From NCBI GenBank assembly GCA_963790405.1, contig CAWBOJ010000006.1, positions 62,001 to 126,000 on the forward strand: a stretch of 64,000 bases of DNA. The letters are read 5' to 3'. The notes under the pieces were generated by a model. It was given only the letters and a program-made list of their open reading frames with translations. It had not been told where the DNA came from and made no database searches. A program made the translations under genes and the position numbers. Source of the stretch: JBGSMX01 sp963790405 (lineage in GTDB: Bacteria > Actinomycetota > Coriobacteriia > Anaerosomatales > JAGXFU01). Position 1 is the stretch's first letter; the number at the start of each line of letters is the position of its first letter. Of the stretch, positions 19,576 to 27,344 are shown piece after piece.

Positions 19576-19758
19576 ATGGCTGGCAAGATCAAGATTACTC
19601 AGATCAAGAGCGTCATCGGTTCGCCTCACGATCAGAAGGCGACAGTGCGCGCGTTGGGTCTGAAGCGCATAAGCGACACGGTGGAGCAGGAAGACACTCC
19701 TGTTATCCGCGGCATGGTGTTCAAAGTGAAGCACCTCATCGAAGTTGAGAAGCTGTAG
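19576..19758 (+). CDS. rpmD: 50S ribosomal protein L30
   Basis: L30 is a small single-domain protein of the large subunit. The 60-residue product reads AGKIKITQIKSVIGSPHDQK at the start and contains RALGLKRISDTVEQEDTP, the family signature. The ATG lies 4 bases after the rpsE stop. It is followed by an unusually long, hairpin-rich spacer before rplO. Confidence 0.95.
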   Translation: MAGKIKITQIKSVIGSPHDQKATVRALGLKRISDTVEQEDTPVIRGMVFKVKHLIEVEKL

Positions 19759-19773
19759 ATACGTCATTCCTGT

Positions 19774-19878
19774 GGGCTGTAGCCCACGGTGTGTCACCGC
19801 AGTGTCGATGACACGGGAGACACACGAGCCAGTCAGCCGGCGGCGAGCGGCCGGTAGCGACGAGACGATGTCTCGTCG
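19774..19878 (+). other. hairpin-rich spacer between rpmD and rplO
   Basis: The 148-base gap inside the spc operon contains at least three clean inverted repeats: GTGGGC-tgta-GCCCAC at about 19774-19789, GTGTC-gat-GACAC at about 19803-19815, and the perfect 9-bp CGACGAGAC-gat-GTCTCGTCG at 19858-19878. None is followed by a T tract. An RNA regulatory, protein-binding or processing element is possible; no known RNA family was recognised. Confidence 0.5.
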
Positions 19879-19906
19879 GCAGCGAACGTGAAGGAGAAGA
19901 GCAAGA

Positions 19907-20353
19907 ATGCAGATCCACGATTTGATGCCCGCACCGGGCTCTCGCAAGAACCGCAAGCGCGTCGGCAGAGGTAACGGCAGTGGTCACGGAAGTACTGCCG
20001 GTCGTGGCGACAACGGGCAGCTTTCCCGCGCTGGCGGCGGCAAGGGCCCGGGATTCGAGGGTGGACAGAACCCCCTGGCGATGCGCCTGCCTAAACTCCC
20101 TGGATTCAAGAACCGGTTCCGCACCGAGTACGCGGTGGTGAACGTGCATCGGCTGGAGGAGAAGTTCTCGGCGGGTGACACGGTCGACATAGATGCTCTC
20201 TTCGATGCGGGCATGATCAAGTCGAAGACGGCGCTAGTCAAGGTGCTGGGCGATGGTGAACTCACAAAGAAGCTGACCGTCAAAGTGGACAAGGTCTCTG
20301 GACCTGCCCGCACCAAGATCGAGTCTGCTGGAGGGACGGTCGAGACGCTGTGA
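19907..20353 (+). CDS. rplO: 50S ribosomal protein L15
   Basis: L15 is a late-assembly protein of the large subunit. The 148 residues start MQIHDLMPAPGSRKNRKRVG and have the glycine-rich region GRGNGSGHGSTAGRGDNGQL and the GFEGGQNPLAMRLPKLPGFK block that are diagnostic. GAAGGAGAAGAGC precedes the ATG. Its stop overlaps the GTG of secY. Confidence 0.97.
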   Translation: MQIHDLMPAPGSRKNRKRVGRGNGSGHGSTAGRGDNGQLSRAGGGKGPGFEGGQNPLAMRLPKLPGFKNRFRTEYAVVNVHRLEEKFSAGDTVDIDALFDAGMIKSKTALVKVLGDGELTKKLTVKVDKVSGPARTKIESAGGTVETL

Positions 20354-21606
20354 TAAGCGCGCTTTCGAATGCATTCCGCGTTCCAGAGCTTCGCCGCAGG
20401 ATTCTCTTCACAATGGCGATCATTGCTCTGTACCGTGTTGGTGCCCACATCCCGGTGCCGGGAGTGGATGTTGAGAAGGTGGCGGCGCTCATCGAGGGGC
20501 AGGCCGCTCTCGGTCTGCTCAACCTGTTCTCGGGCGGTGCGCTCGAGCAATTCGCTGTGTTTGCGCTTGGCATCATGCCCTACATCACGGCATCCATCAT
20601 CATGCAGCTGCTCCAGGGTGTCATTCCGACGCTGGAGCGGTGGAGCAAGGAGGGCGAAGCCGGTCAGCGCAAGGTAACGCAGACGACGCGGTATCTCACG
20701 CTCGCAATCGCTTTGCTCAACTCACTCGGTCTGCTTACGGTATTCCGCGACAGCATGACCCAGGCGGGTGGCTCGATTAACTGGATCGCGGGCATCATCA
20801 TCGTGCTCACGCTCCTCGCGGGTACGACGATGATTATGTGGTTGGGCGAGCTCATCACTCAGCGCGGTATCGGCAACGGCATGTCGTTGATAATCTTTGT
20901 GAGCATCGTCGCTCGCTTCCCGGCTGCGATGTGGCAGACGCTACAGCTCCAGCAGTTCGGGATGGTCTTTGTGACTCTCGTGATGTTCGTCGGCGTCATC
21001 GCGGCGATCGTGTTCATGGAGCGGGGACAGCGACGTATTCCGGTCCAATATGCCAAGCGTGTGGTGGGACGCAAGGTCTACGGTGGCGCGGGTACCTACA
21101 TTCCACTCAAGGTCAACGGCGCCGGCGTCATCCCGATCATCTTCGCTTCGGCGTTGCTGTTCTTCCCGGCACAACTCGCGAGCTTCTTCCCGAACACTCC
21201 GTGGCTTGCGACGATCGCGAATACGTTGTCGAGCGGCTGGGTCTACTATCTGTTCTACGGTGGCCTGGTGGTCTTCTTCGCGTACTTCTATACCGCGCTG
21301 GTCTTCAATCCGATCGATCTTGCCGACAACCTGCGCAAGAACGGCGGTTTCGTTCCCGGAGTACGACCTGGCAAGGCCACCGTCGTACATATCGAGACGA
21401 TCATGAACCGCATCACGTTGCCAGGCGCTATCTTCCTTGCGTTGATCGCAATCGGTCCGACCATGCTGTTCAGAGCGACCGGAGTCACCATTCTCGAACA
21501 GTTCGGTGGCACGTCGATCTTGATTATGGTCGGTGTAGCACTAGAGACGATGACGCAACTGGAGAGCCAGCTTGTGATGCGGCACTACGACGGTTTCTTC
21601 AAGTAG
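20350..21606 (+). CDS. secY: protein translocase subunit SecY
   Basis: SecY forms the protein-conducting channel of the Sec translocase in the cytoplasmic membrane. The 418-residue product has about ten hydrophobic membrane segments, the conserved PGVDVEKVAALIEGQ plug-region sequence, and the cytoplasmic loop GQRRIPVQYAKRVVGRKVYGG. It begins at a GTG that overlaps the rplO stop, so translation is coupled. adk and map follow, the usual end of the spc section in Gram-positive bacteria. Confidence 0.97.
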   Translation: MISALSNAFRVPELRRRILFTMAIIALYRVGAHIPVPGVDVEKVAALIEGQAALGLLNLFSGGALEQFAVFALGIMPYITASIIMQLLQGVIPTLERWSKEGEAGQRKVTQTTRYLTLAIALLNSLGLLTVFRDSMTQAGGSINWIAGIIIVLTLLAGTTMIMWLGELITQRGIGNGMSLIIFVSIVARFPAAMWQTLQLQQFGMVFVTLVMFVGVIAAIVFMERGQRRIPVQYAKRVVGRKVYGGAGTYIPLKVNGAGVIPIIFASALLFFPAQLASFFPNTPWLATIANTLSSGWVYYLFYGGLVVFFAYFYTALVFNPIDLADNLRKNGGFVPGVRPGKATVVHIETIMNRITLPGAIFLALIAIGPTMLFRATGVTILEQFGGTSILIMVGVALETMTQLESQLVMRHYDGFFK

Positions 21607-21636
21607 GTCGAGGCGATACCCACCGAGGAGGTACCT

Positions 21637-22281
21637 ATGAACATTGTCCTGTTGGGCGCGCCAGGCGCCGGAAAGGGCACACAGGCCGAGAAGATCATTG
21701 CCGAGTACGGCTTGCCGCACATCTCTACCGGTGACATCTTGCGAGCGTCTGTGAAGAACGGCACCCCCCTTGGGCTCGAAGCGAAACGCTACATGGACGC
21801 CGGAGAACTGGTGCCCGACGAGGTCGTGATCGGCCTGGTCAAGGCGCGGCTCTCCGAGCCGGATGCCGAGAAGGGCTTCATCCTCGATGGATTCCCGCGT
21901 ACCGTTGCGCAGGCCGAAGCACTCGATAGGGCTCTGGGGGAGATGGACCGCGCGATCGACTACGTCGTCAGCATTGATGTCGACCGTGACGTCATTGTCT
22001 CGCGTCTCACTTCGCGTCGCACGTGCAAGGAGTGCGGCAAGATCTACAGCCTCCTGGCGAACCCGCCCGCGGATCCAAGCACGTGTACAGCATGCGGTGG
22101 TGAGCTGTACCAGCGGGACGATGACACCGAGGCTACCGTCAAGAACCGTCTTGCGGTCTACGATCGCTCGACCGCACCTCTTGTGACCTACTACGGAGAC
22201 AAGGGCTTGCTGCACGAGATCGATGGCGACCGACCGGTTGCGCAAGTCTTCGCTGACGTACGCGCCGTCCTAGAGGGCTAG
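21637..22281 (+). CDS. adk: adenylate kinase
   Basis: Adenylate kinase converts ATP plus AMP into two ADP in the cytoplasm. The 214-residue protein has the P-loop GAPGAGKGT (residues 7-15), ISTGDILRAS and LDGFPRT. The LID carries four cysteines (130, 133, 150, 153), the zinc-binding long form found in Gram-positive bacteria. ACCGAGGAGGTACCT precedes the ATG. It sits between secY and map in the ribosomal superoperon. Confidence 0.97.
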   Translation: MNIVLLGAPGAGKGTQAEKIIAEYGLPHISTGDILRASVKNGTPLGLEAKRYMDAGELVPDEVVIGLVKARLSEPDAEKGFILDGFPRTVAQAEALDRALGEMDRAIDYVVSIDVDRDVIVSRLTSRRTCKECGKIYSLLANPPADPSTCTACGGELYQRDDDTEATVKNRLAVYDRSTAPLVTYYGDKGLLHEIDGDRPVAQVFADVRAVLEG

Positions 22282-22291
22282 ATCTCGGCAG

Positions 22292-23041
22292 ATGATCATC
22301 AGGAAGTCTTCTGCGGAGATCGACATCATGCGCGAGGCCGGACGGATAACCGCTCGGGCCCTCCGCGTGGTTGGCGAGGCGGTTCGTCCTGGTGTGACGA
22401 CAGCTGAACTGGACAAGACTGCGGAGATGGTCATTCGGGACGCGGGAGCTGTTCCGGCGTTCAAGGGCTATCACGGCTTCCCGGCGACGATCTGTGCGTC
22501 GCTCAATGATGAGGTTGTGCACGGAATACCCTCACGCAAGCGGCGTCTGACGGAAGGTGACGTGCTTTCGGTTGACGTCGGAGCCATTGTCGACGGCTAC
22601 TACGGTGACAGCGCGAGGACCTTCCCAGTCGGCGAGATCGATCCAGAGACCCGTCGGCTTCTTGATGCGACACAGGCATCTTTGGAGGCGGGAATCTCCA
22701 AGGCGGTAGAGGGTATGCGTCTGTACGACATCTCTCACGCTGTACAGATGGTTGCCGAGGGGGCGGGTTTCTCGGTCGTGCGCGAATACGTCGGGCACGG
22801 CATCGGTCGAGAGATGCACGAGGAACCACAGATCCCCAATTTCGGTCCGGCAGGCAAGGGCCCCTCTCTTCGGCAAGGAATGGTCTTGGCCATCGAGCCG
22901 ATGATCAATGCGGGAGAGGCGAGCGTGCGACAACTAGACGATGGTTGGACGGTTACTACAGAGGACGGTTCAGTCTCTGCTCACTTCGAACATACAGTGG
23001 CTATCGGGCCGGACGGACCGGAGGTTCTGACGGTCGAGTAG
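22292..23041 (+). CDS. map: methionine aminopeptidase, type I
   Basis: Removes the N-terminal methionine from nascent proteins. The 249 residues have the pita-bread fold landmarks: VDVGAIVDGYYGDSARTF with the two metal-binding aspartates, GHGIGREMHEEPQIPNFG with the metal-binding histidine, and the glutamates in LAIEPMI and AHFEHTVAI. It starts 10 bases after adk, as expected for the spc section, and an independent promoter for infA lies just after it. Confidence 0.96.
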   Translation: MIIRKSSAEIDIMREAGRITARALRVVGEAVRPGVTTAELDKTAEMVIRDAGAVPAFKGYHGFPATICASLNDEVVHGIPSRKRRLTEGDVLSVDVGAIVDGYYGDSARTFPVGEIDPETRRLLDATQASLEAGISKAVEGMRLYDISHAVQMVAEGAGFSVVREYVGHGIGREMHEEPQIPNFGPAGKGPSLRQGMVLAIEPMINAGEASVRQLDDGWTVTTEDGSVSAHFEHTVAIGPDGPEVLTVE

Positions 23042-23047
23042 ATTCGT

Positions 23048-23077
23048 CTGGACGCAAGGCACCTGCATGGGTATACT
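23048..23077 (+). promoter_or_regulatory. promoter before infA
   Basis: CTGGAC (23048-23053) and TATACT (23072-23077) are 18 bases apart; a TGGACG reading gives 17. The TATACT box is close to consensus. It would drive infA-rpmJ-rpsM-rpsK-rpsD-rpoA-rplQ in addition to read-through from upstream. Confidence 0.55.
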
Positions 23078-23120
23078 GTGCATTTGCGGCTCATGACCCC
23101 AACGAGGGAGTACGCAACAC

Positions 23121-23342
23121 GTGGGAAAGAAGGAAGACTCCATAGAGATGGAGGGCACGGTGGTCGAACCCCTGCCCAACGCGATGTTCCGTGTTGAGTT
23201 GGAGAACGGCCACAAGGTTCTTGCACACATCTCAGGCAAGATGCGTATGCATTACATCCGCATTCTGCCGGGCGACCGGGTCGTCGTGGAGTTGTCACCT
23301 TACGATCTCACCCGGGGTCGCATCACGTATCGCTACAAGTAG
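23121..23342 (+). CDS. infA: translation initiation factor IF-1
   Basis: IF-1 occupies the ribosomal A site during initiation. The 73-residue OB-fold protein contains DSIEMEGTVVEPLPNAMFRV, GHKVLAHISGKMRMHYIRIL and DRVVVELSPYDLTRGRI, which are nearly invariant. It begins at a GTG 12 bases after a GAGGGAG sequence. Placement between map and rpmJ is the standard Gram-positive arrangement. Confidence 0.97.
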   Translation: MGKKEDSIEMEGTVVEPLPNAMFRVELENGHKVLAHISGKMRMHYIRILPGDRVVVELSPYDLTRGRITYRYK

Positions 23343-23366
23343 GCGCGTGTTGATAGAGGGTAGTGG

Positions 23367-23431
23367 ACACGCCCGGTAGCGTGTGAGCAACCCCTGTACT
23401 GGTGGAAATACCACACCTGCGGCTGGGTGTG
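23367..23431 (+). other. two hairpins in the infA-rpmJ spacer
   Basis: The 121-base spacer holds ACACGC-ccggta-GCGTGT (23367-23384) and CACACC-8 bases-GGTGTG (23412-23431). No T tract follows either. The function is unknown; regulation or processing of the alpha-section transcript is a guess. Confidence 0.4.
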
Positions 23432-23463
23432 CAGATAGATGTGAGACACCGAAAGGGAGAACG

Positions 23464-23577
23464 ATGAAGGTACGACCTTCGGTCAAGAGAATGTGTGACA
23501 AGTGCAAGGTGATCCGCCGTCACGGGCGCGTTCTCGTGATATGCGACAACCCCCGGCACAAGCAGCGGCAGGGTTAG
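23464..23577 (+). CDS. rpmJ: 50S ribosomal protein L36
   Basis: L36 is the smallest ribosomal protein, 37 residues here: it begins MKVRPSVKRMCDKCKVIRRH and ends with VICDNPRHKQRQG. The zinc ligands C11, C14, C27 and H32 are all present, so this is the zinc-binding form. AAAGGGAGAACG precedes the ATG. The same frame is open upstream, but that part has no similarity. Located between infA and rpsM as usual. Confidence 0.95.
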   Translation: MKVRPSVKRMCDKCKVIRRHGRVLVICDNPRHKQRQG

Positions 23578-23598
23578 GTAGGAGGGAGATCCGGCCTT

Positions 23599-23973
23599 AT
23601 GGCCCGAATTGCAGGCGTCGACCTCCCGCGCGAGAAGCGCGTAGAAGTCGGTTTGACGTACATCTTTGGTATTGGTCTGACGACGAGTCAGACCGTGCTT
23701 CGCGAAACCGGTATCAGCCCGGACACGCGTATCCGCGACCTCACTGAAGAGGAAGTGGTACGTCTTCGCGAGTACATCGACAAGAACTTTCAGGTCGAAG
23801 GTGATCTTCGGCGTGAAGTGAGTCAGAACATCAAGCGTCTCATGGAGATCGGTTGCTATCGCGGGCTTCGTCATCGTCGCGGCCTGCCGGTCCGGGGACA
23901 GCGCACGCACACCAACGCGCGCACCCGAAAGGGTCCCCGTCGTCAGGTTGGCGCGAAGAAGAAGGGCAAGTAA
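23599..23973 (+). CDS. rpsM: 30S ribosomal protein S13
   Basis: S13 lies at the top of the small-subunit head and bridges to L5. The 124 residues start MARIAGVDLPREKRVEVGL and contain LRREVSQNIKRLMEIGCYRG and the basic C-terminal tail GQRTHTNARTRKGPRRQVG. A strong TAGGAGGGAGA lies upstream. First ribosomal gene of the alpha section after rpmJ. Confidence 0.97.
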   Translation: MARIAGVDLPREKRVEVGLTYIFGIGLTTSQTVLRETGISPDTRIRDLTEEEVVRLREYIDKNFQVEGDLRREVSQNIKRLMEIGCYRGLRHRRGLPVRGQRTHTNARTRKGPRRQVGAKKKGK

Positions 23974-23976
23974 CGT

Positions 23977-24375
23977 ATGGCAGCCAAGAAAGTAGCAGGC
24001 AAGAGAGTCCGCCGCGCAGAACGCAAGAACATTGCGGTGGGTCAGGCTCACATCAAGAGCACGTTCAACAATACGATCATCAGCATCACCGACCCTCAGG
24101 GGAACGTGATCTCGTGGCAGTCCGCAGGCACGGTGGGATTCAAGGGCTCTCGCAAGTCCACCCCGTTCGCCGCGCAGATGGCCGCCGAGGAGTGTGCCAA
24201 GATGGCGCAGGAGCACGGCCTCCGCAAGGTTGCCGTCTTCGTCAAGGGTCCGGGTTCCGGTCGGGAGACGGCGATTCGTTCGCTTCAAGCCGCCGGCTTG
24301 GAAATCACCAGCATTCAGGACAGGACCCCAATTCCGCACAATGGCTGTCGGCCGCGCAAGCGCCGCCGCGTATAA
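23977..24375 (+). CDS. rpsK: 30S ribosomal protein S11
   Basis: S11 forms part of the platform of the small subunit. The 132-residue product contains GQAHIKSTFNNTIISITDPQ, GSRKSTPFAAQMAAE and the C-terminal DRTPIPHNGCRPRKRRRV, all diagnostic. It starts 3 bases after the rpsM stop, suggesting coupled translation. Confidence 0.97.
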   Translation: MAAKKVAGKRVRRAERKNIAVGQAHIKSTFNNTIISITDPQGNVISWQSAGTVGFKGSRKSTPFAAQMAAEECAKMAQEHGLRKVAVFVKGPGSGRETAIRSLQAAGLEITSIQDRTPIPHNGCRPRKRRRV

Positions 24376-24396
24376 CACTACGAGAGGATCGTTACG

Positions 24397-25023
24397 ATGG
24401 CACGATATACCGGGGCGGACTGCAGACTGTGCCGCCGCGAAGGAGTGAAACTCTTTCTGAAGGGCGATCGCTGCTACAGCGACAAGTGCGGTGTGGAGCG
24501 ACGCCCGTACCCGCCTGGTCCTCAGGGCAAGCGTCGCCCGCGTGAGTCAGAATATCGGACGCAGCTTCGCGAGAAGCAGAAGACCAAGCGCATGTATGGA
24601 CTTCTCGAGAAGCAGTTCCGTGGCTACTACGAGAAGGCCAACAGCCAGACCGGCATCACCGGCGAGAACCTGCTCAGGTTGCTCGAGAGTCGTCTGGACA
24701 ACGTCGTCTACCGCCTGGGCTTTGCCAAGTCCCGGGACGAGGCGCGCCAGGTAGTTGGTCACAATCACATCCGGGTGAATGGTCGCAAGGTCAACATCCC
24801 CTCGTATCGGGTTCGTCCCGGTGACACGGTGAGCGTTGCCCCCAAGGCCAGTAACATGCTCGTGATCAAGACCGCGCTCATCTCATCCGAGAAGATCGAG
24901 GTTCCCGGCTGGCTCGAGGTGGACATCGAGAAGCTGTCCGGCAAGGTGCTGTCGCTGCCCGAGCGCGATCAGATCGACGCTGCCGTTCGTGAGCAGCTCA
25001 TCGTCGAGCTGTACTCGAAGTAG
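24397..25023 (+). CDS. rpsD: 30S ribosomal protein S4, zinc-binding type
   Basis: S4 is a primary 16S rRNA binder. The 208-residue protein carries an N-terminal zinc site with four cysteines (CRLCRREGVKLFLKGDRC...KC), YPPGPQGKRRPRESEY, and an S4 RNA-binding domain (LESRLDNVVYRLGFAKSRDE, RQVVGHNHIRVNGRKVNIPS). Its position between rpsK and rpoA is canonical; in some bacteria S4 represses this operon, but no specific target is identified here. Confidence 0.97.
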   Translation: MARYTGADCRLCRREGVKLFLKGDRCYSDKCGVERRPYPPGPQGKRRPRESEYRTQLREKQKTKRMYGLLEKQFRGYYEKANSQTGITGENLLRLLESRLDNVVYRLGFAKSRDEARQVVGHNHIRVNGRKVNIPSYRVRPGDTVSVAPKASNMLVIKTALISSEKIEVPGWLEVDIEKLSGKVLSLPERDQIDAAVREQLIVELYSK

Positions 25024-25055
25024 CCAGCACAGAAAACGCCAAGGAGGCTTAGTAG

Positions 25056-25994
25056 ATGACGGAGTTCATACGTCCGCAGGTTAACGTCGACCAGGTTGAC
25101 GATCGCGTTGCGCGCTACGTGGTGGAGCCGCTTGAGCGCGGTTTCGGCTACACCCTGGGCAACTGCATGCGTCGTGTCCTGCTTTCTTCGCTCCAAGGAG
25201 CGGCGGCGACGTCCATTCGTGTCGAGGGCGTGCAGCATGAGTTCACTGCGATAGACGGTGTACGCGAGGATGTCACCGATGTCGTTCTCAACGTCAAAAG
25301 GCTCGTGTTCCGTCAGGTGAGCGAGGGTGCAGGCGACGCGGTCGCGACGCTCTCGGCCAGCGGTCCGGGTGCAGTGACAGGTGCGGCCCTCAAGGTTCCG
25401 GCGGAGTTCGAGCTCGTGAATCCGGAGCAGGTCATTGCCACGCTCAATAAGGGCGCCAAGCTTGAGCTGGGTATCCGCATCGGCGTCGGACGGGGATACG
25501 TTTCCGCGGATCGCAACAAGCGCGCCGAGGATCCAATCGGCGTGATTACCGTCGACTCGCTGTTCAGTCCCGTCGTTCGCTGCACCTACGTCGTGGACAA
25601 CACGCGTGTCGGCCAGCGGACTGACTACGACAAGCTCATCCTCGAGATCGAGACGAACGGCGCGCTCGACCCTGCCGATGCTGTCGCACGTGCGGGTCGG
25701 ATCATCAACGAGCACATGATGGTCTTTGCCGAGCAAGCCGTGACCACACTGCCCGAAGAGGGCATCTTTGCCGCTGCTGTCGATGAGGCCGATAGCGTTC
25801 TCGATACGCCTATCGAAGAGCTTGACCTCTCGGTCCGCTCGTACAACTGCCTCAAGCGCCAGGGCGTCAACTCGATCGGTCAGCTGAATGAGTGCACCGA
25901 AGCGGATTTGCTCAACATCCGCAACTTCGGAGCGAAGTCCATCGAAGAAGTGAAGGACAAGCTCCAGCAGATGGGTTTGAACCTCAAGCAGTAG
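25056..25994 (+). CDS. rpoA: RNA polymerase alpha subunit
   Basis: The alpha subunit dimerises to assemble RNA polymerase and its C-terminal domain contacts upstream DNA and activators. The 312-residue product has the N-terminal domain (EPLERGFGYTLGNCMRRVLL) and a C-terminal domain (LDLSVRSYNCLKRQGVNSIG, LNIRNFGAKSIEEVKDKLQ). AAGGAGGCTTAG precedes the ATG. It lies between rpsD and rplQ, the usual order. Confidence 0.98.
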   Translation: MTEFIRPQVNVDQVDDRVARYVVEPLERGFGYTLGNCMRRVLLSSLQGAAATSIRVEGVQHEFTAIDGVREDVTDVVLNVKRLVFRQVSEGAGDAVATLSASGPGAVTGAALKVPAEFELVNPEQVIATLNKGAKLELGIRIGVGRGYVSADRNKRAEDPIGVITVDSLFSPVVRCTYVVDNTRVGQRTDYDKLILEIETNGALDPADAVARAGRIINEHMMVFAEQAVTTLPEEGIFAAAVDEADSVLDTPIEELDLSVRSYNCLKRQGVNSIGQLNECTEADLLNIRNFGAKSIEEVKDKLQQMGLNLKQ

Positions 25995-26011
25995 TAGGAG
26001 AATACTAAGCG

Positions 26012-26365
26012 ATGAGACATCTCAAGAAGGGTCGCAAGCTCGGCACGGACGCCTCGCACCGCAAGGCGATGCTCCGCAACCTGGCGACCGCCCTGTTCAC
26101 AAACGAGCGTATCAAGACCACCGAGGCCAAGGCCAAGGAGTCGCGAGTGCTGATCGAGCGAATCATCACGCTTGCAAAGCGTGGTGACGTTCACGCCCGT
26201 CGCCAGGTGATGGCTGAGCTCGGAGACAAAGAGCTCGTGCACAAGATATTTGACGACATCGCGCCCCGGTTCGAGGGTCGCGAAGGCGGCTACACGCGGA
26301 TTCTGAAGCTGGGACCCCGCAAGGGAGATTCCGCTCCGATGGTTATCCTGGAGCTGGTCGACTAG
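26012..26365 (+). CDS. rplQ: 50S ribosomal protein L17
   Basis: L17 is a large-subunit protein near the tunnel exit. The 117-residue product starts MRHLKKGRKLGTDASHRKAM and contains LRNLATALFTNERIKTTEAKAK and the C-terminal YTRILKLGPRKGDSAPMVILEL, which are diagnostic. It closes the alpha section; a hairpin follows about 40 bases later. Confidence 0.97.
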   Translation: MRHLKKGRKLGTDASHRKAMLRNLATALFTNERIKTTEAKAKESRVLIERIITLAKRGDVHARRQVMAELGDKELVHKIFDDIAPRFEGREGGYTRILKLGPRKGDSAPMVILELVD

Positions 26366-26406
26366 CGTCGACGACAGGCTCCAGGGCCGCATGGACGAGT
26401 ACTATC

Positions 26407-26439
26407 ACGAGGGCCTCGCACAGTGCGCGGGGCCCTCGT
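26407..26439 (+). terminator. putative terminator of the ribosomal superoperon
   Basis: ACGAGGGCC (26407-26415) pairs perfectly with GGCCCTCGT (26431-26439), and the loop itself contains CGCA/TGCG. The following bases are not T rich, so termination would be less sharp than at the other terminators of the window. It separates rplQ from the ECF transporter genes. Confidence 0.6.
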
Positions 26440-26504
26440 CGTCACATCCCATCGACAGGCACGAGGTCGCAGGGGGCTTCGTCTGCTAGGAGTGCATCAC
26501 CACG

Positions 26505-27344
26505 GTGAGCAGTCTTGCGAATCACAGCGGCATCACGTTCGAGCATGTTGGATTTCGCTACGAGAAAGAATCGGCGACCACAGTGCTCGGCGACGTGTGT
26601 CTCGAATTCGGTCCGGGTGAGTTGGTGGCAGTTCTCGGCAGGAATGGGTCCGGGAAGTCCACGCTTGCACTACTAGCGAACGGGCTGCTGGTCCCGGATT
26701 CGGGTGCCGTCCACGTCGATGGCATGTCGACTGAGGATCCCTCCTACGTGTGGGACGTGCGGACACGCGTCGGGGTGGTGTTCCAGAACCCCGACAACCA
26801 GATCGTGGGCACGGTCGTGGAGGAGGATGTCGCGTTCGGTCCCGAGAATCTCGGCGTGCCGAGAGACGAGCTGCGTGCGCGTGTGGACTCTGCGCTCGAG
26901 ATCGTGGGACTGCAGGGTTTCGAGCGCCGGGAGCCGCACCTGCTGTCGGGCGGTCAGAAACAGCGACTTGCGATAGCGGGTGTCTTGGCACTCGACCCCA
27001 CATATCTGGTGTTGGATGAACCGACGACGATGCTCGATCCCCAGGGCAGGGCCGATGTTTTGGCGCTTGTTGAGCGCCTGCGTTCCGAAGGGCACGGGAT
27101 CGTCCACATCACGCACGATCTGGCGGATGCGGCGGCAGCCGATCGGGTTGTTGTGCTCGACCAGGGTGCGGTGGCCTTTTCGGGATCCCCGGATGAGATT
27201 CTCGGCGATCAGAGCGCTTTGGAGGCGTGGGGACTAGAGCCGACTCCGATCATGCGACTCACATCCAGACTCCGATCGAGCGGTTTGTCGGTGTCGCCTT
27301 CGACCCTTGAACCCGCGAAGATCGTGGAGGCGCTATGGCCCTGA
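26505..27344 (+). CDS. ecfA1: ECF transporter ATPase A1
   Basis: One of two ABC-type ATPases that energise energy-coupling-factor vitamin and metal importers at the inner face of the membrane. The 279 residues hold Walker A GRNGSGKST (45-53), a Q-loop (VVFQNPDNQIVGTVVEEDVA), the signature LSGGQKQR and Walker B YLVLDEPT. The GTG at 26505 fits the family start. It overlaps ecfA2 by 10 bases, and ecfT follows, giving the common A1-A2-T module after rplQ seen in many Gram-positive genomes. No substrate-binding S component lies nearby, so it is probably shared by S components encoded elsewhere. Confidence 0.92.
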   Translation: MSSLANHSGITFEHVGFRYEKESATTVLGDVCLEFGPGELVAVLGRNGSGKSTLALLANGLLVPDSGAVHVDGMSTEDPSYVWDVRTRVGVVFQNPDNQIVGTVVEEDVAFGPENLGVPRDELRARVDSALEIVGLQGFERREPHLLSGGQKQRLAIAGVLALDPTYLVLDEPTTMLDPQGRADVLALVERLRSEGHGIVHITHDLADAAAADRVVVLDQGAVAFSGSPDEILGDQSALEAWGLEPTPIMRLTSRLRSSGLSVSPSTLEPAKIVEALWP

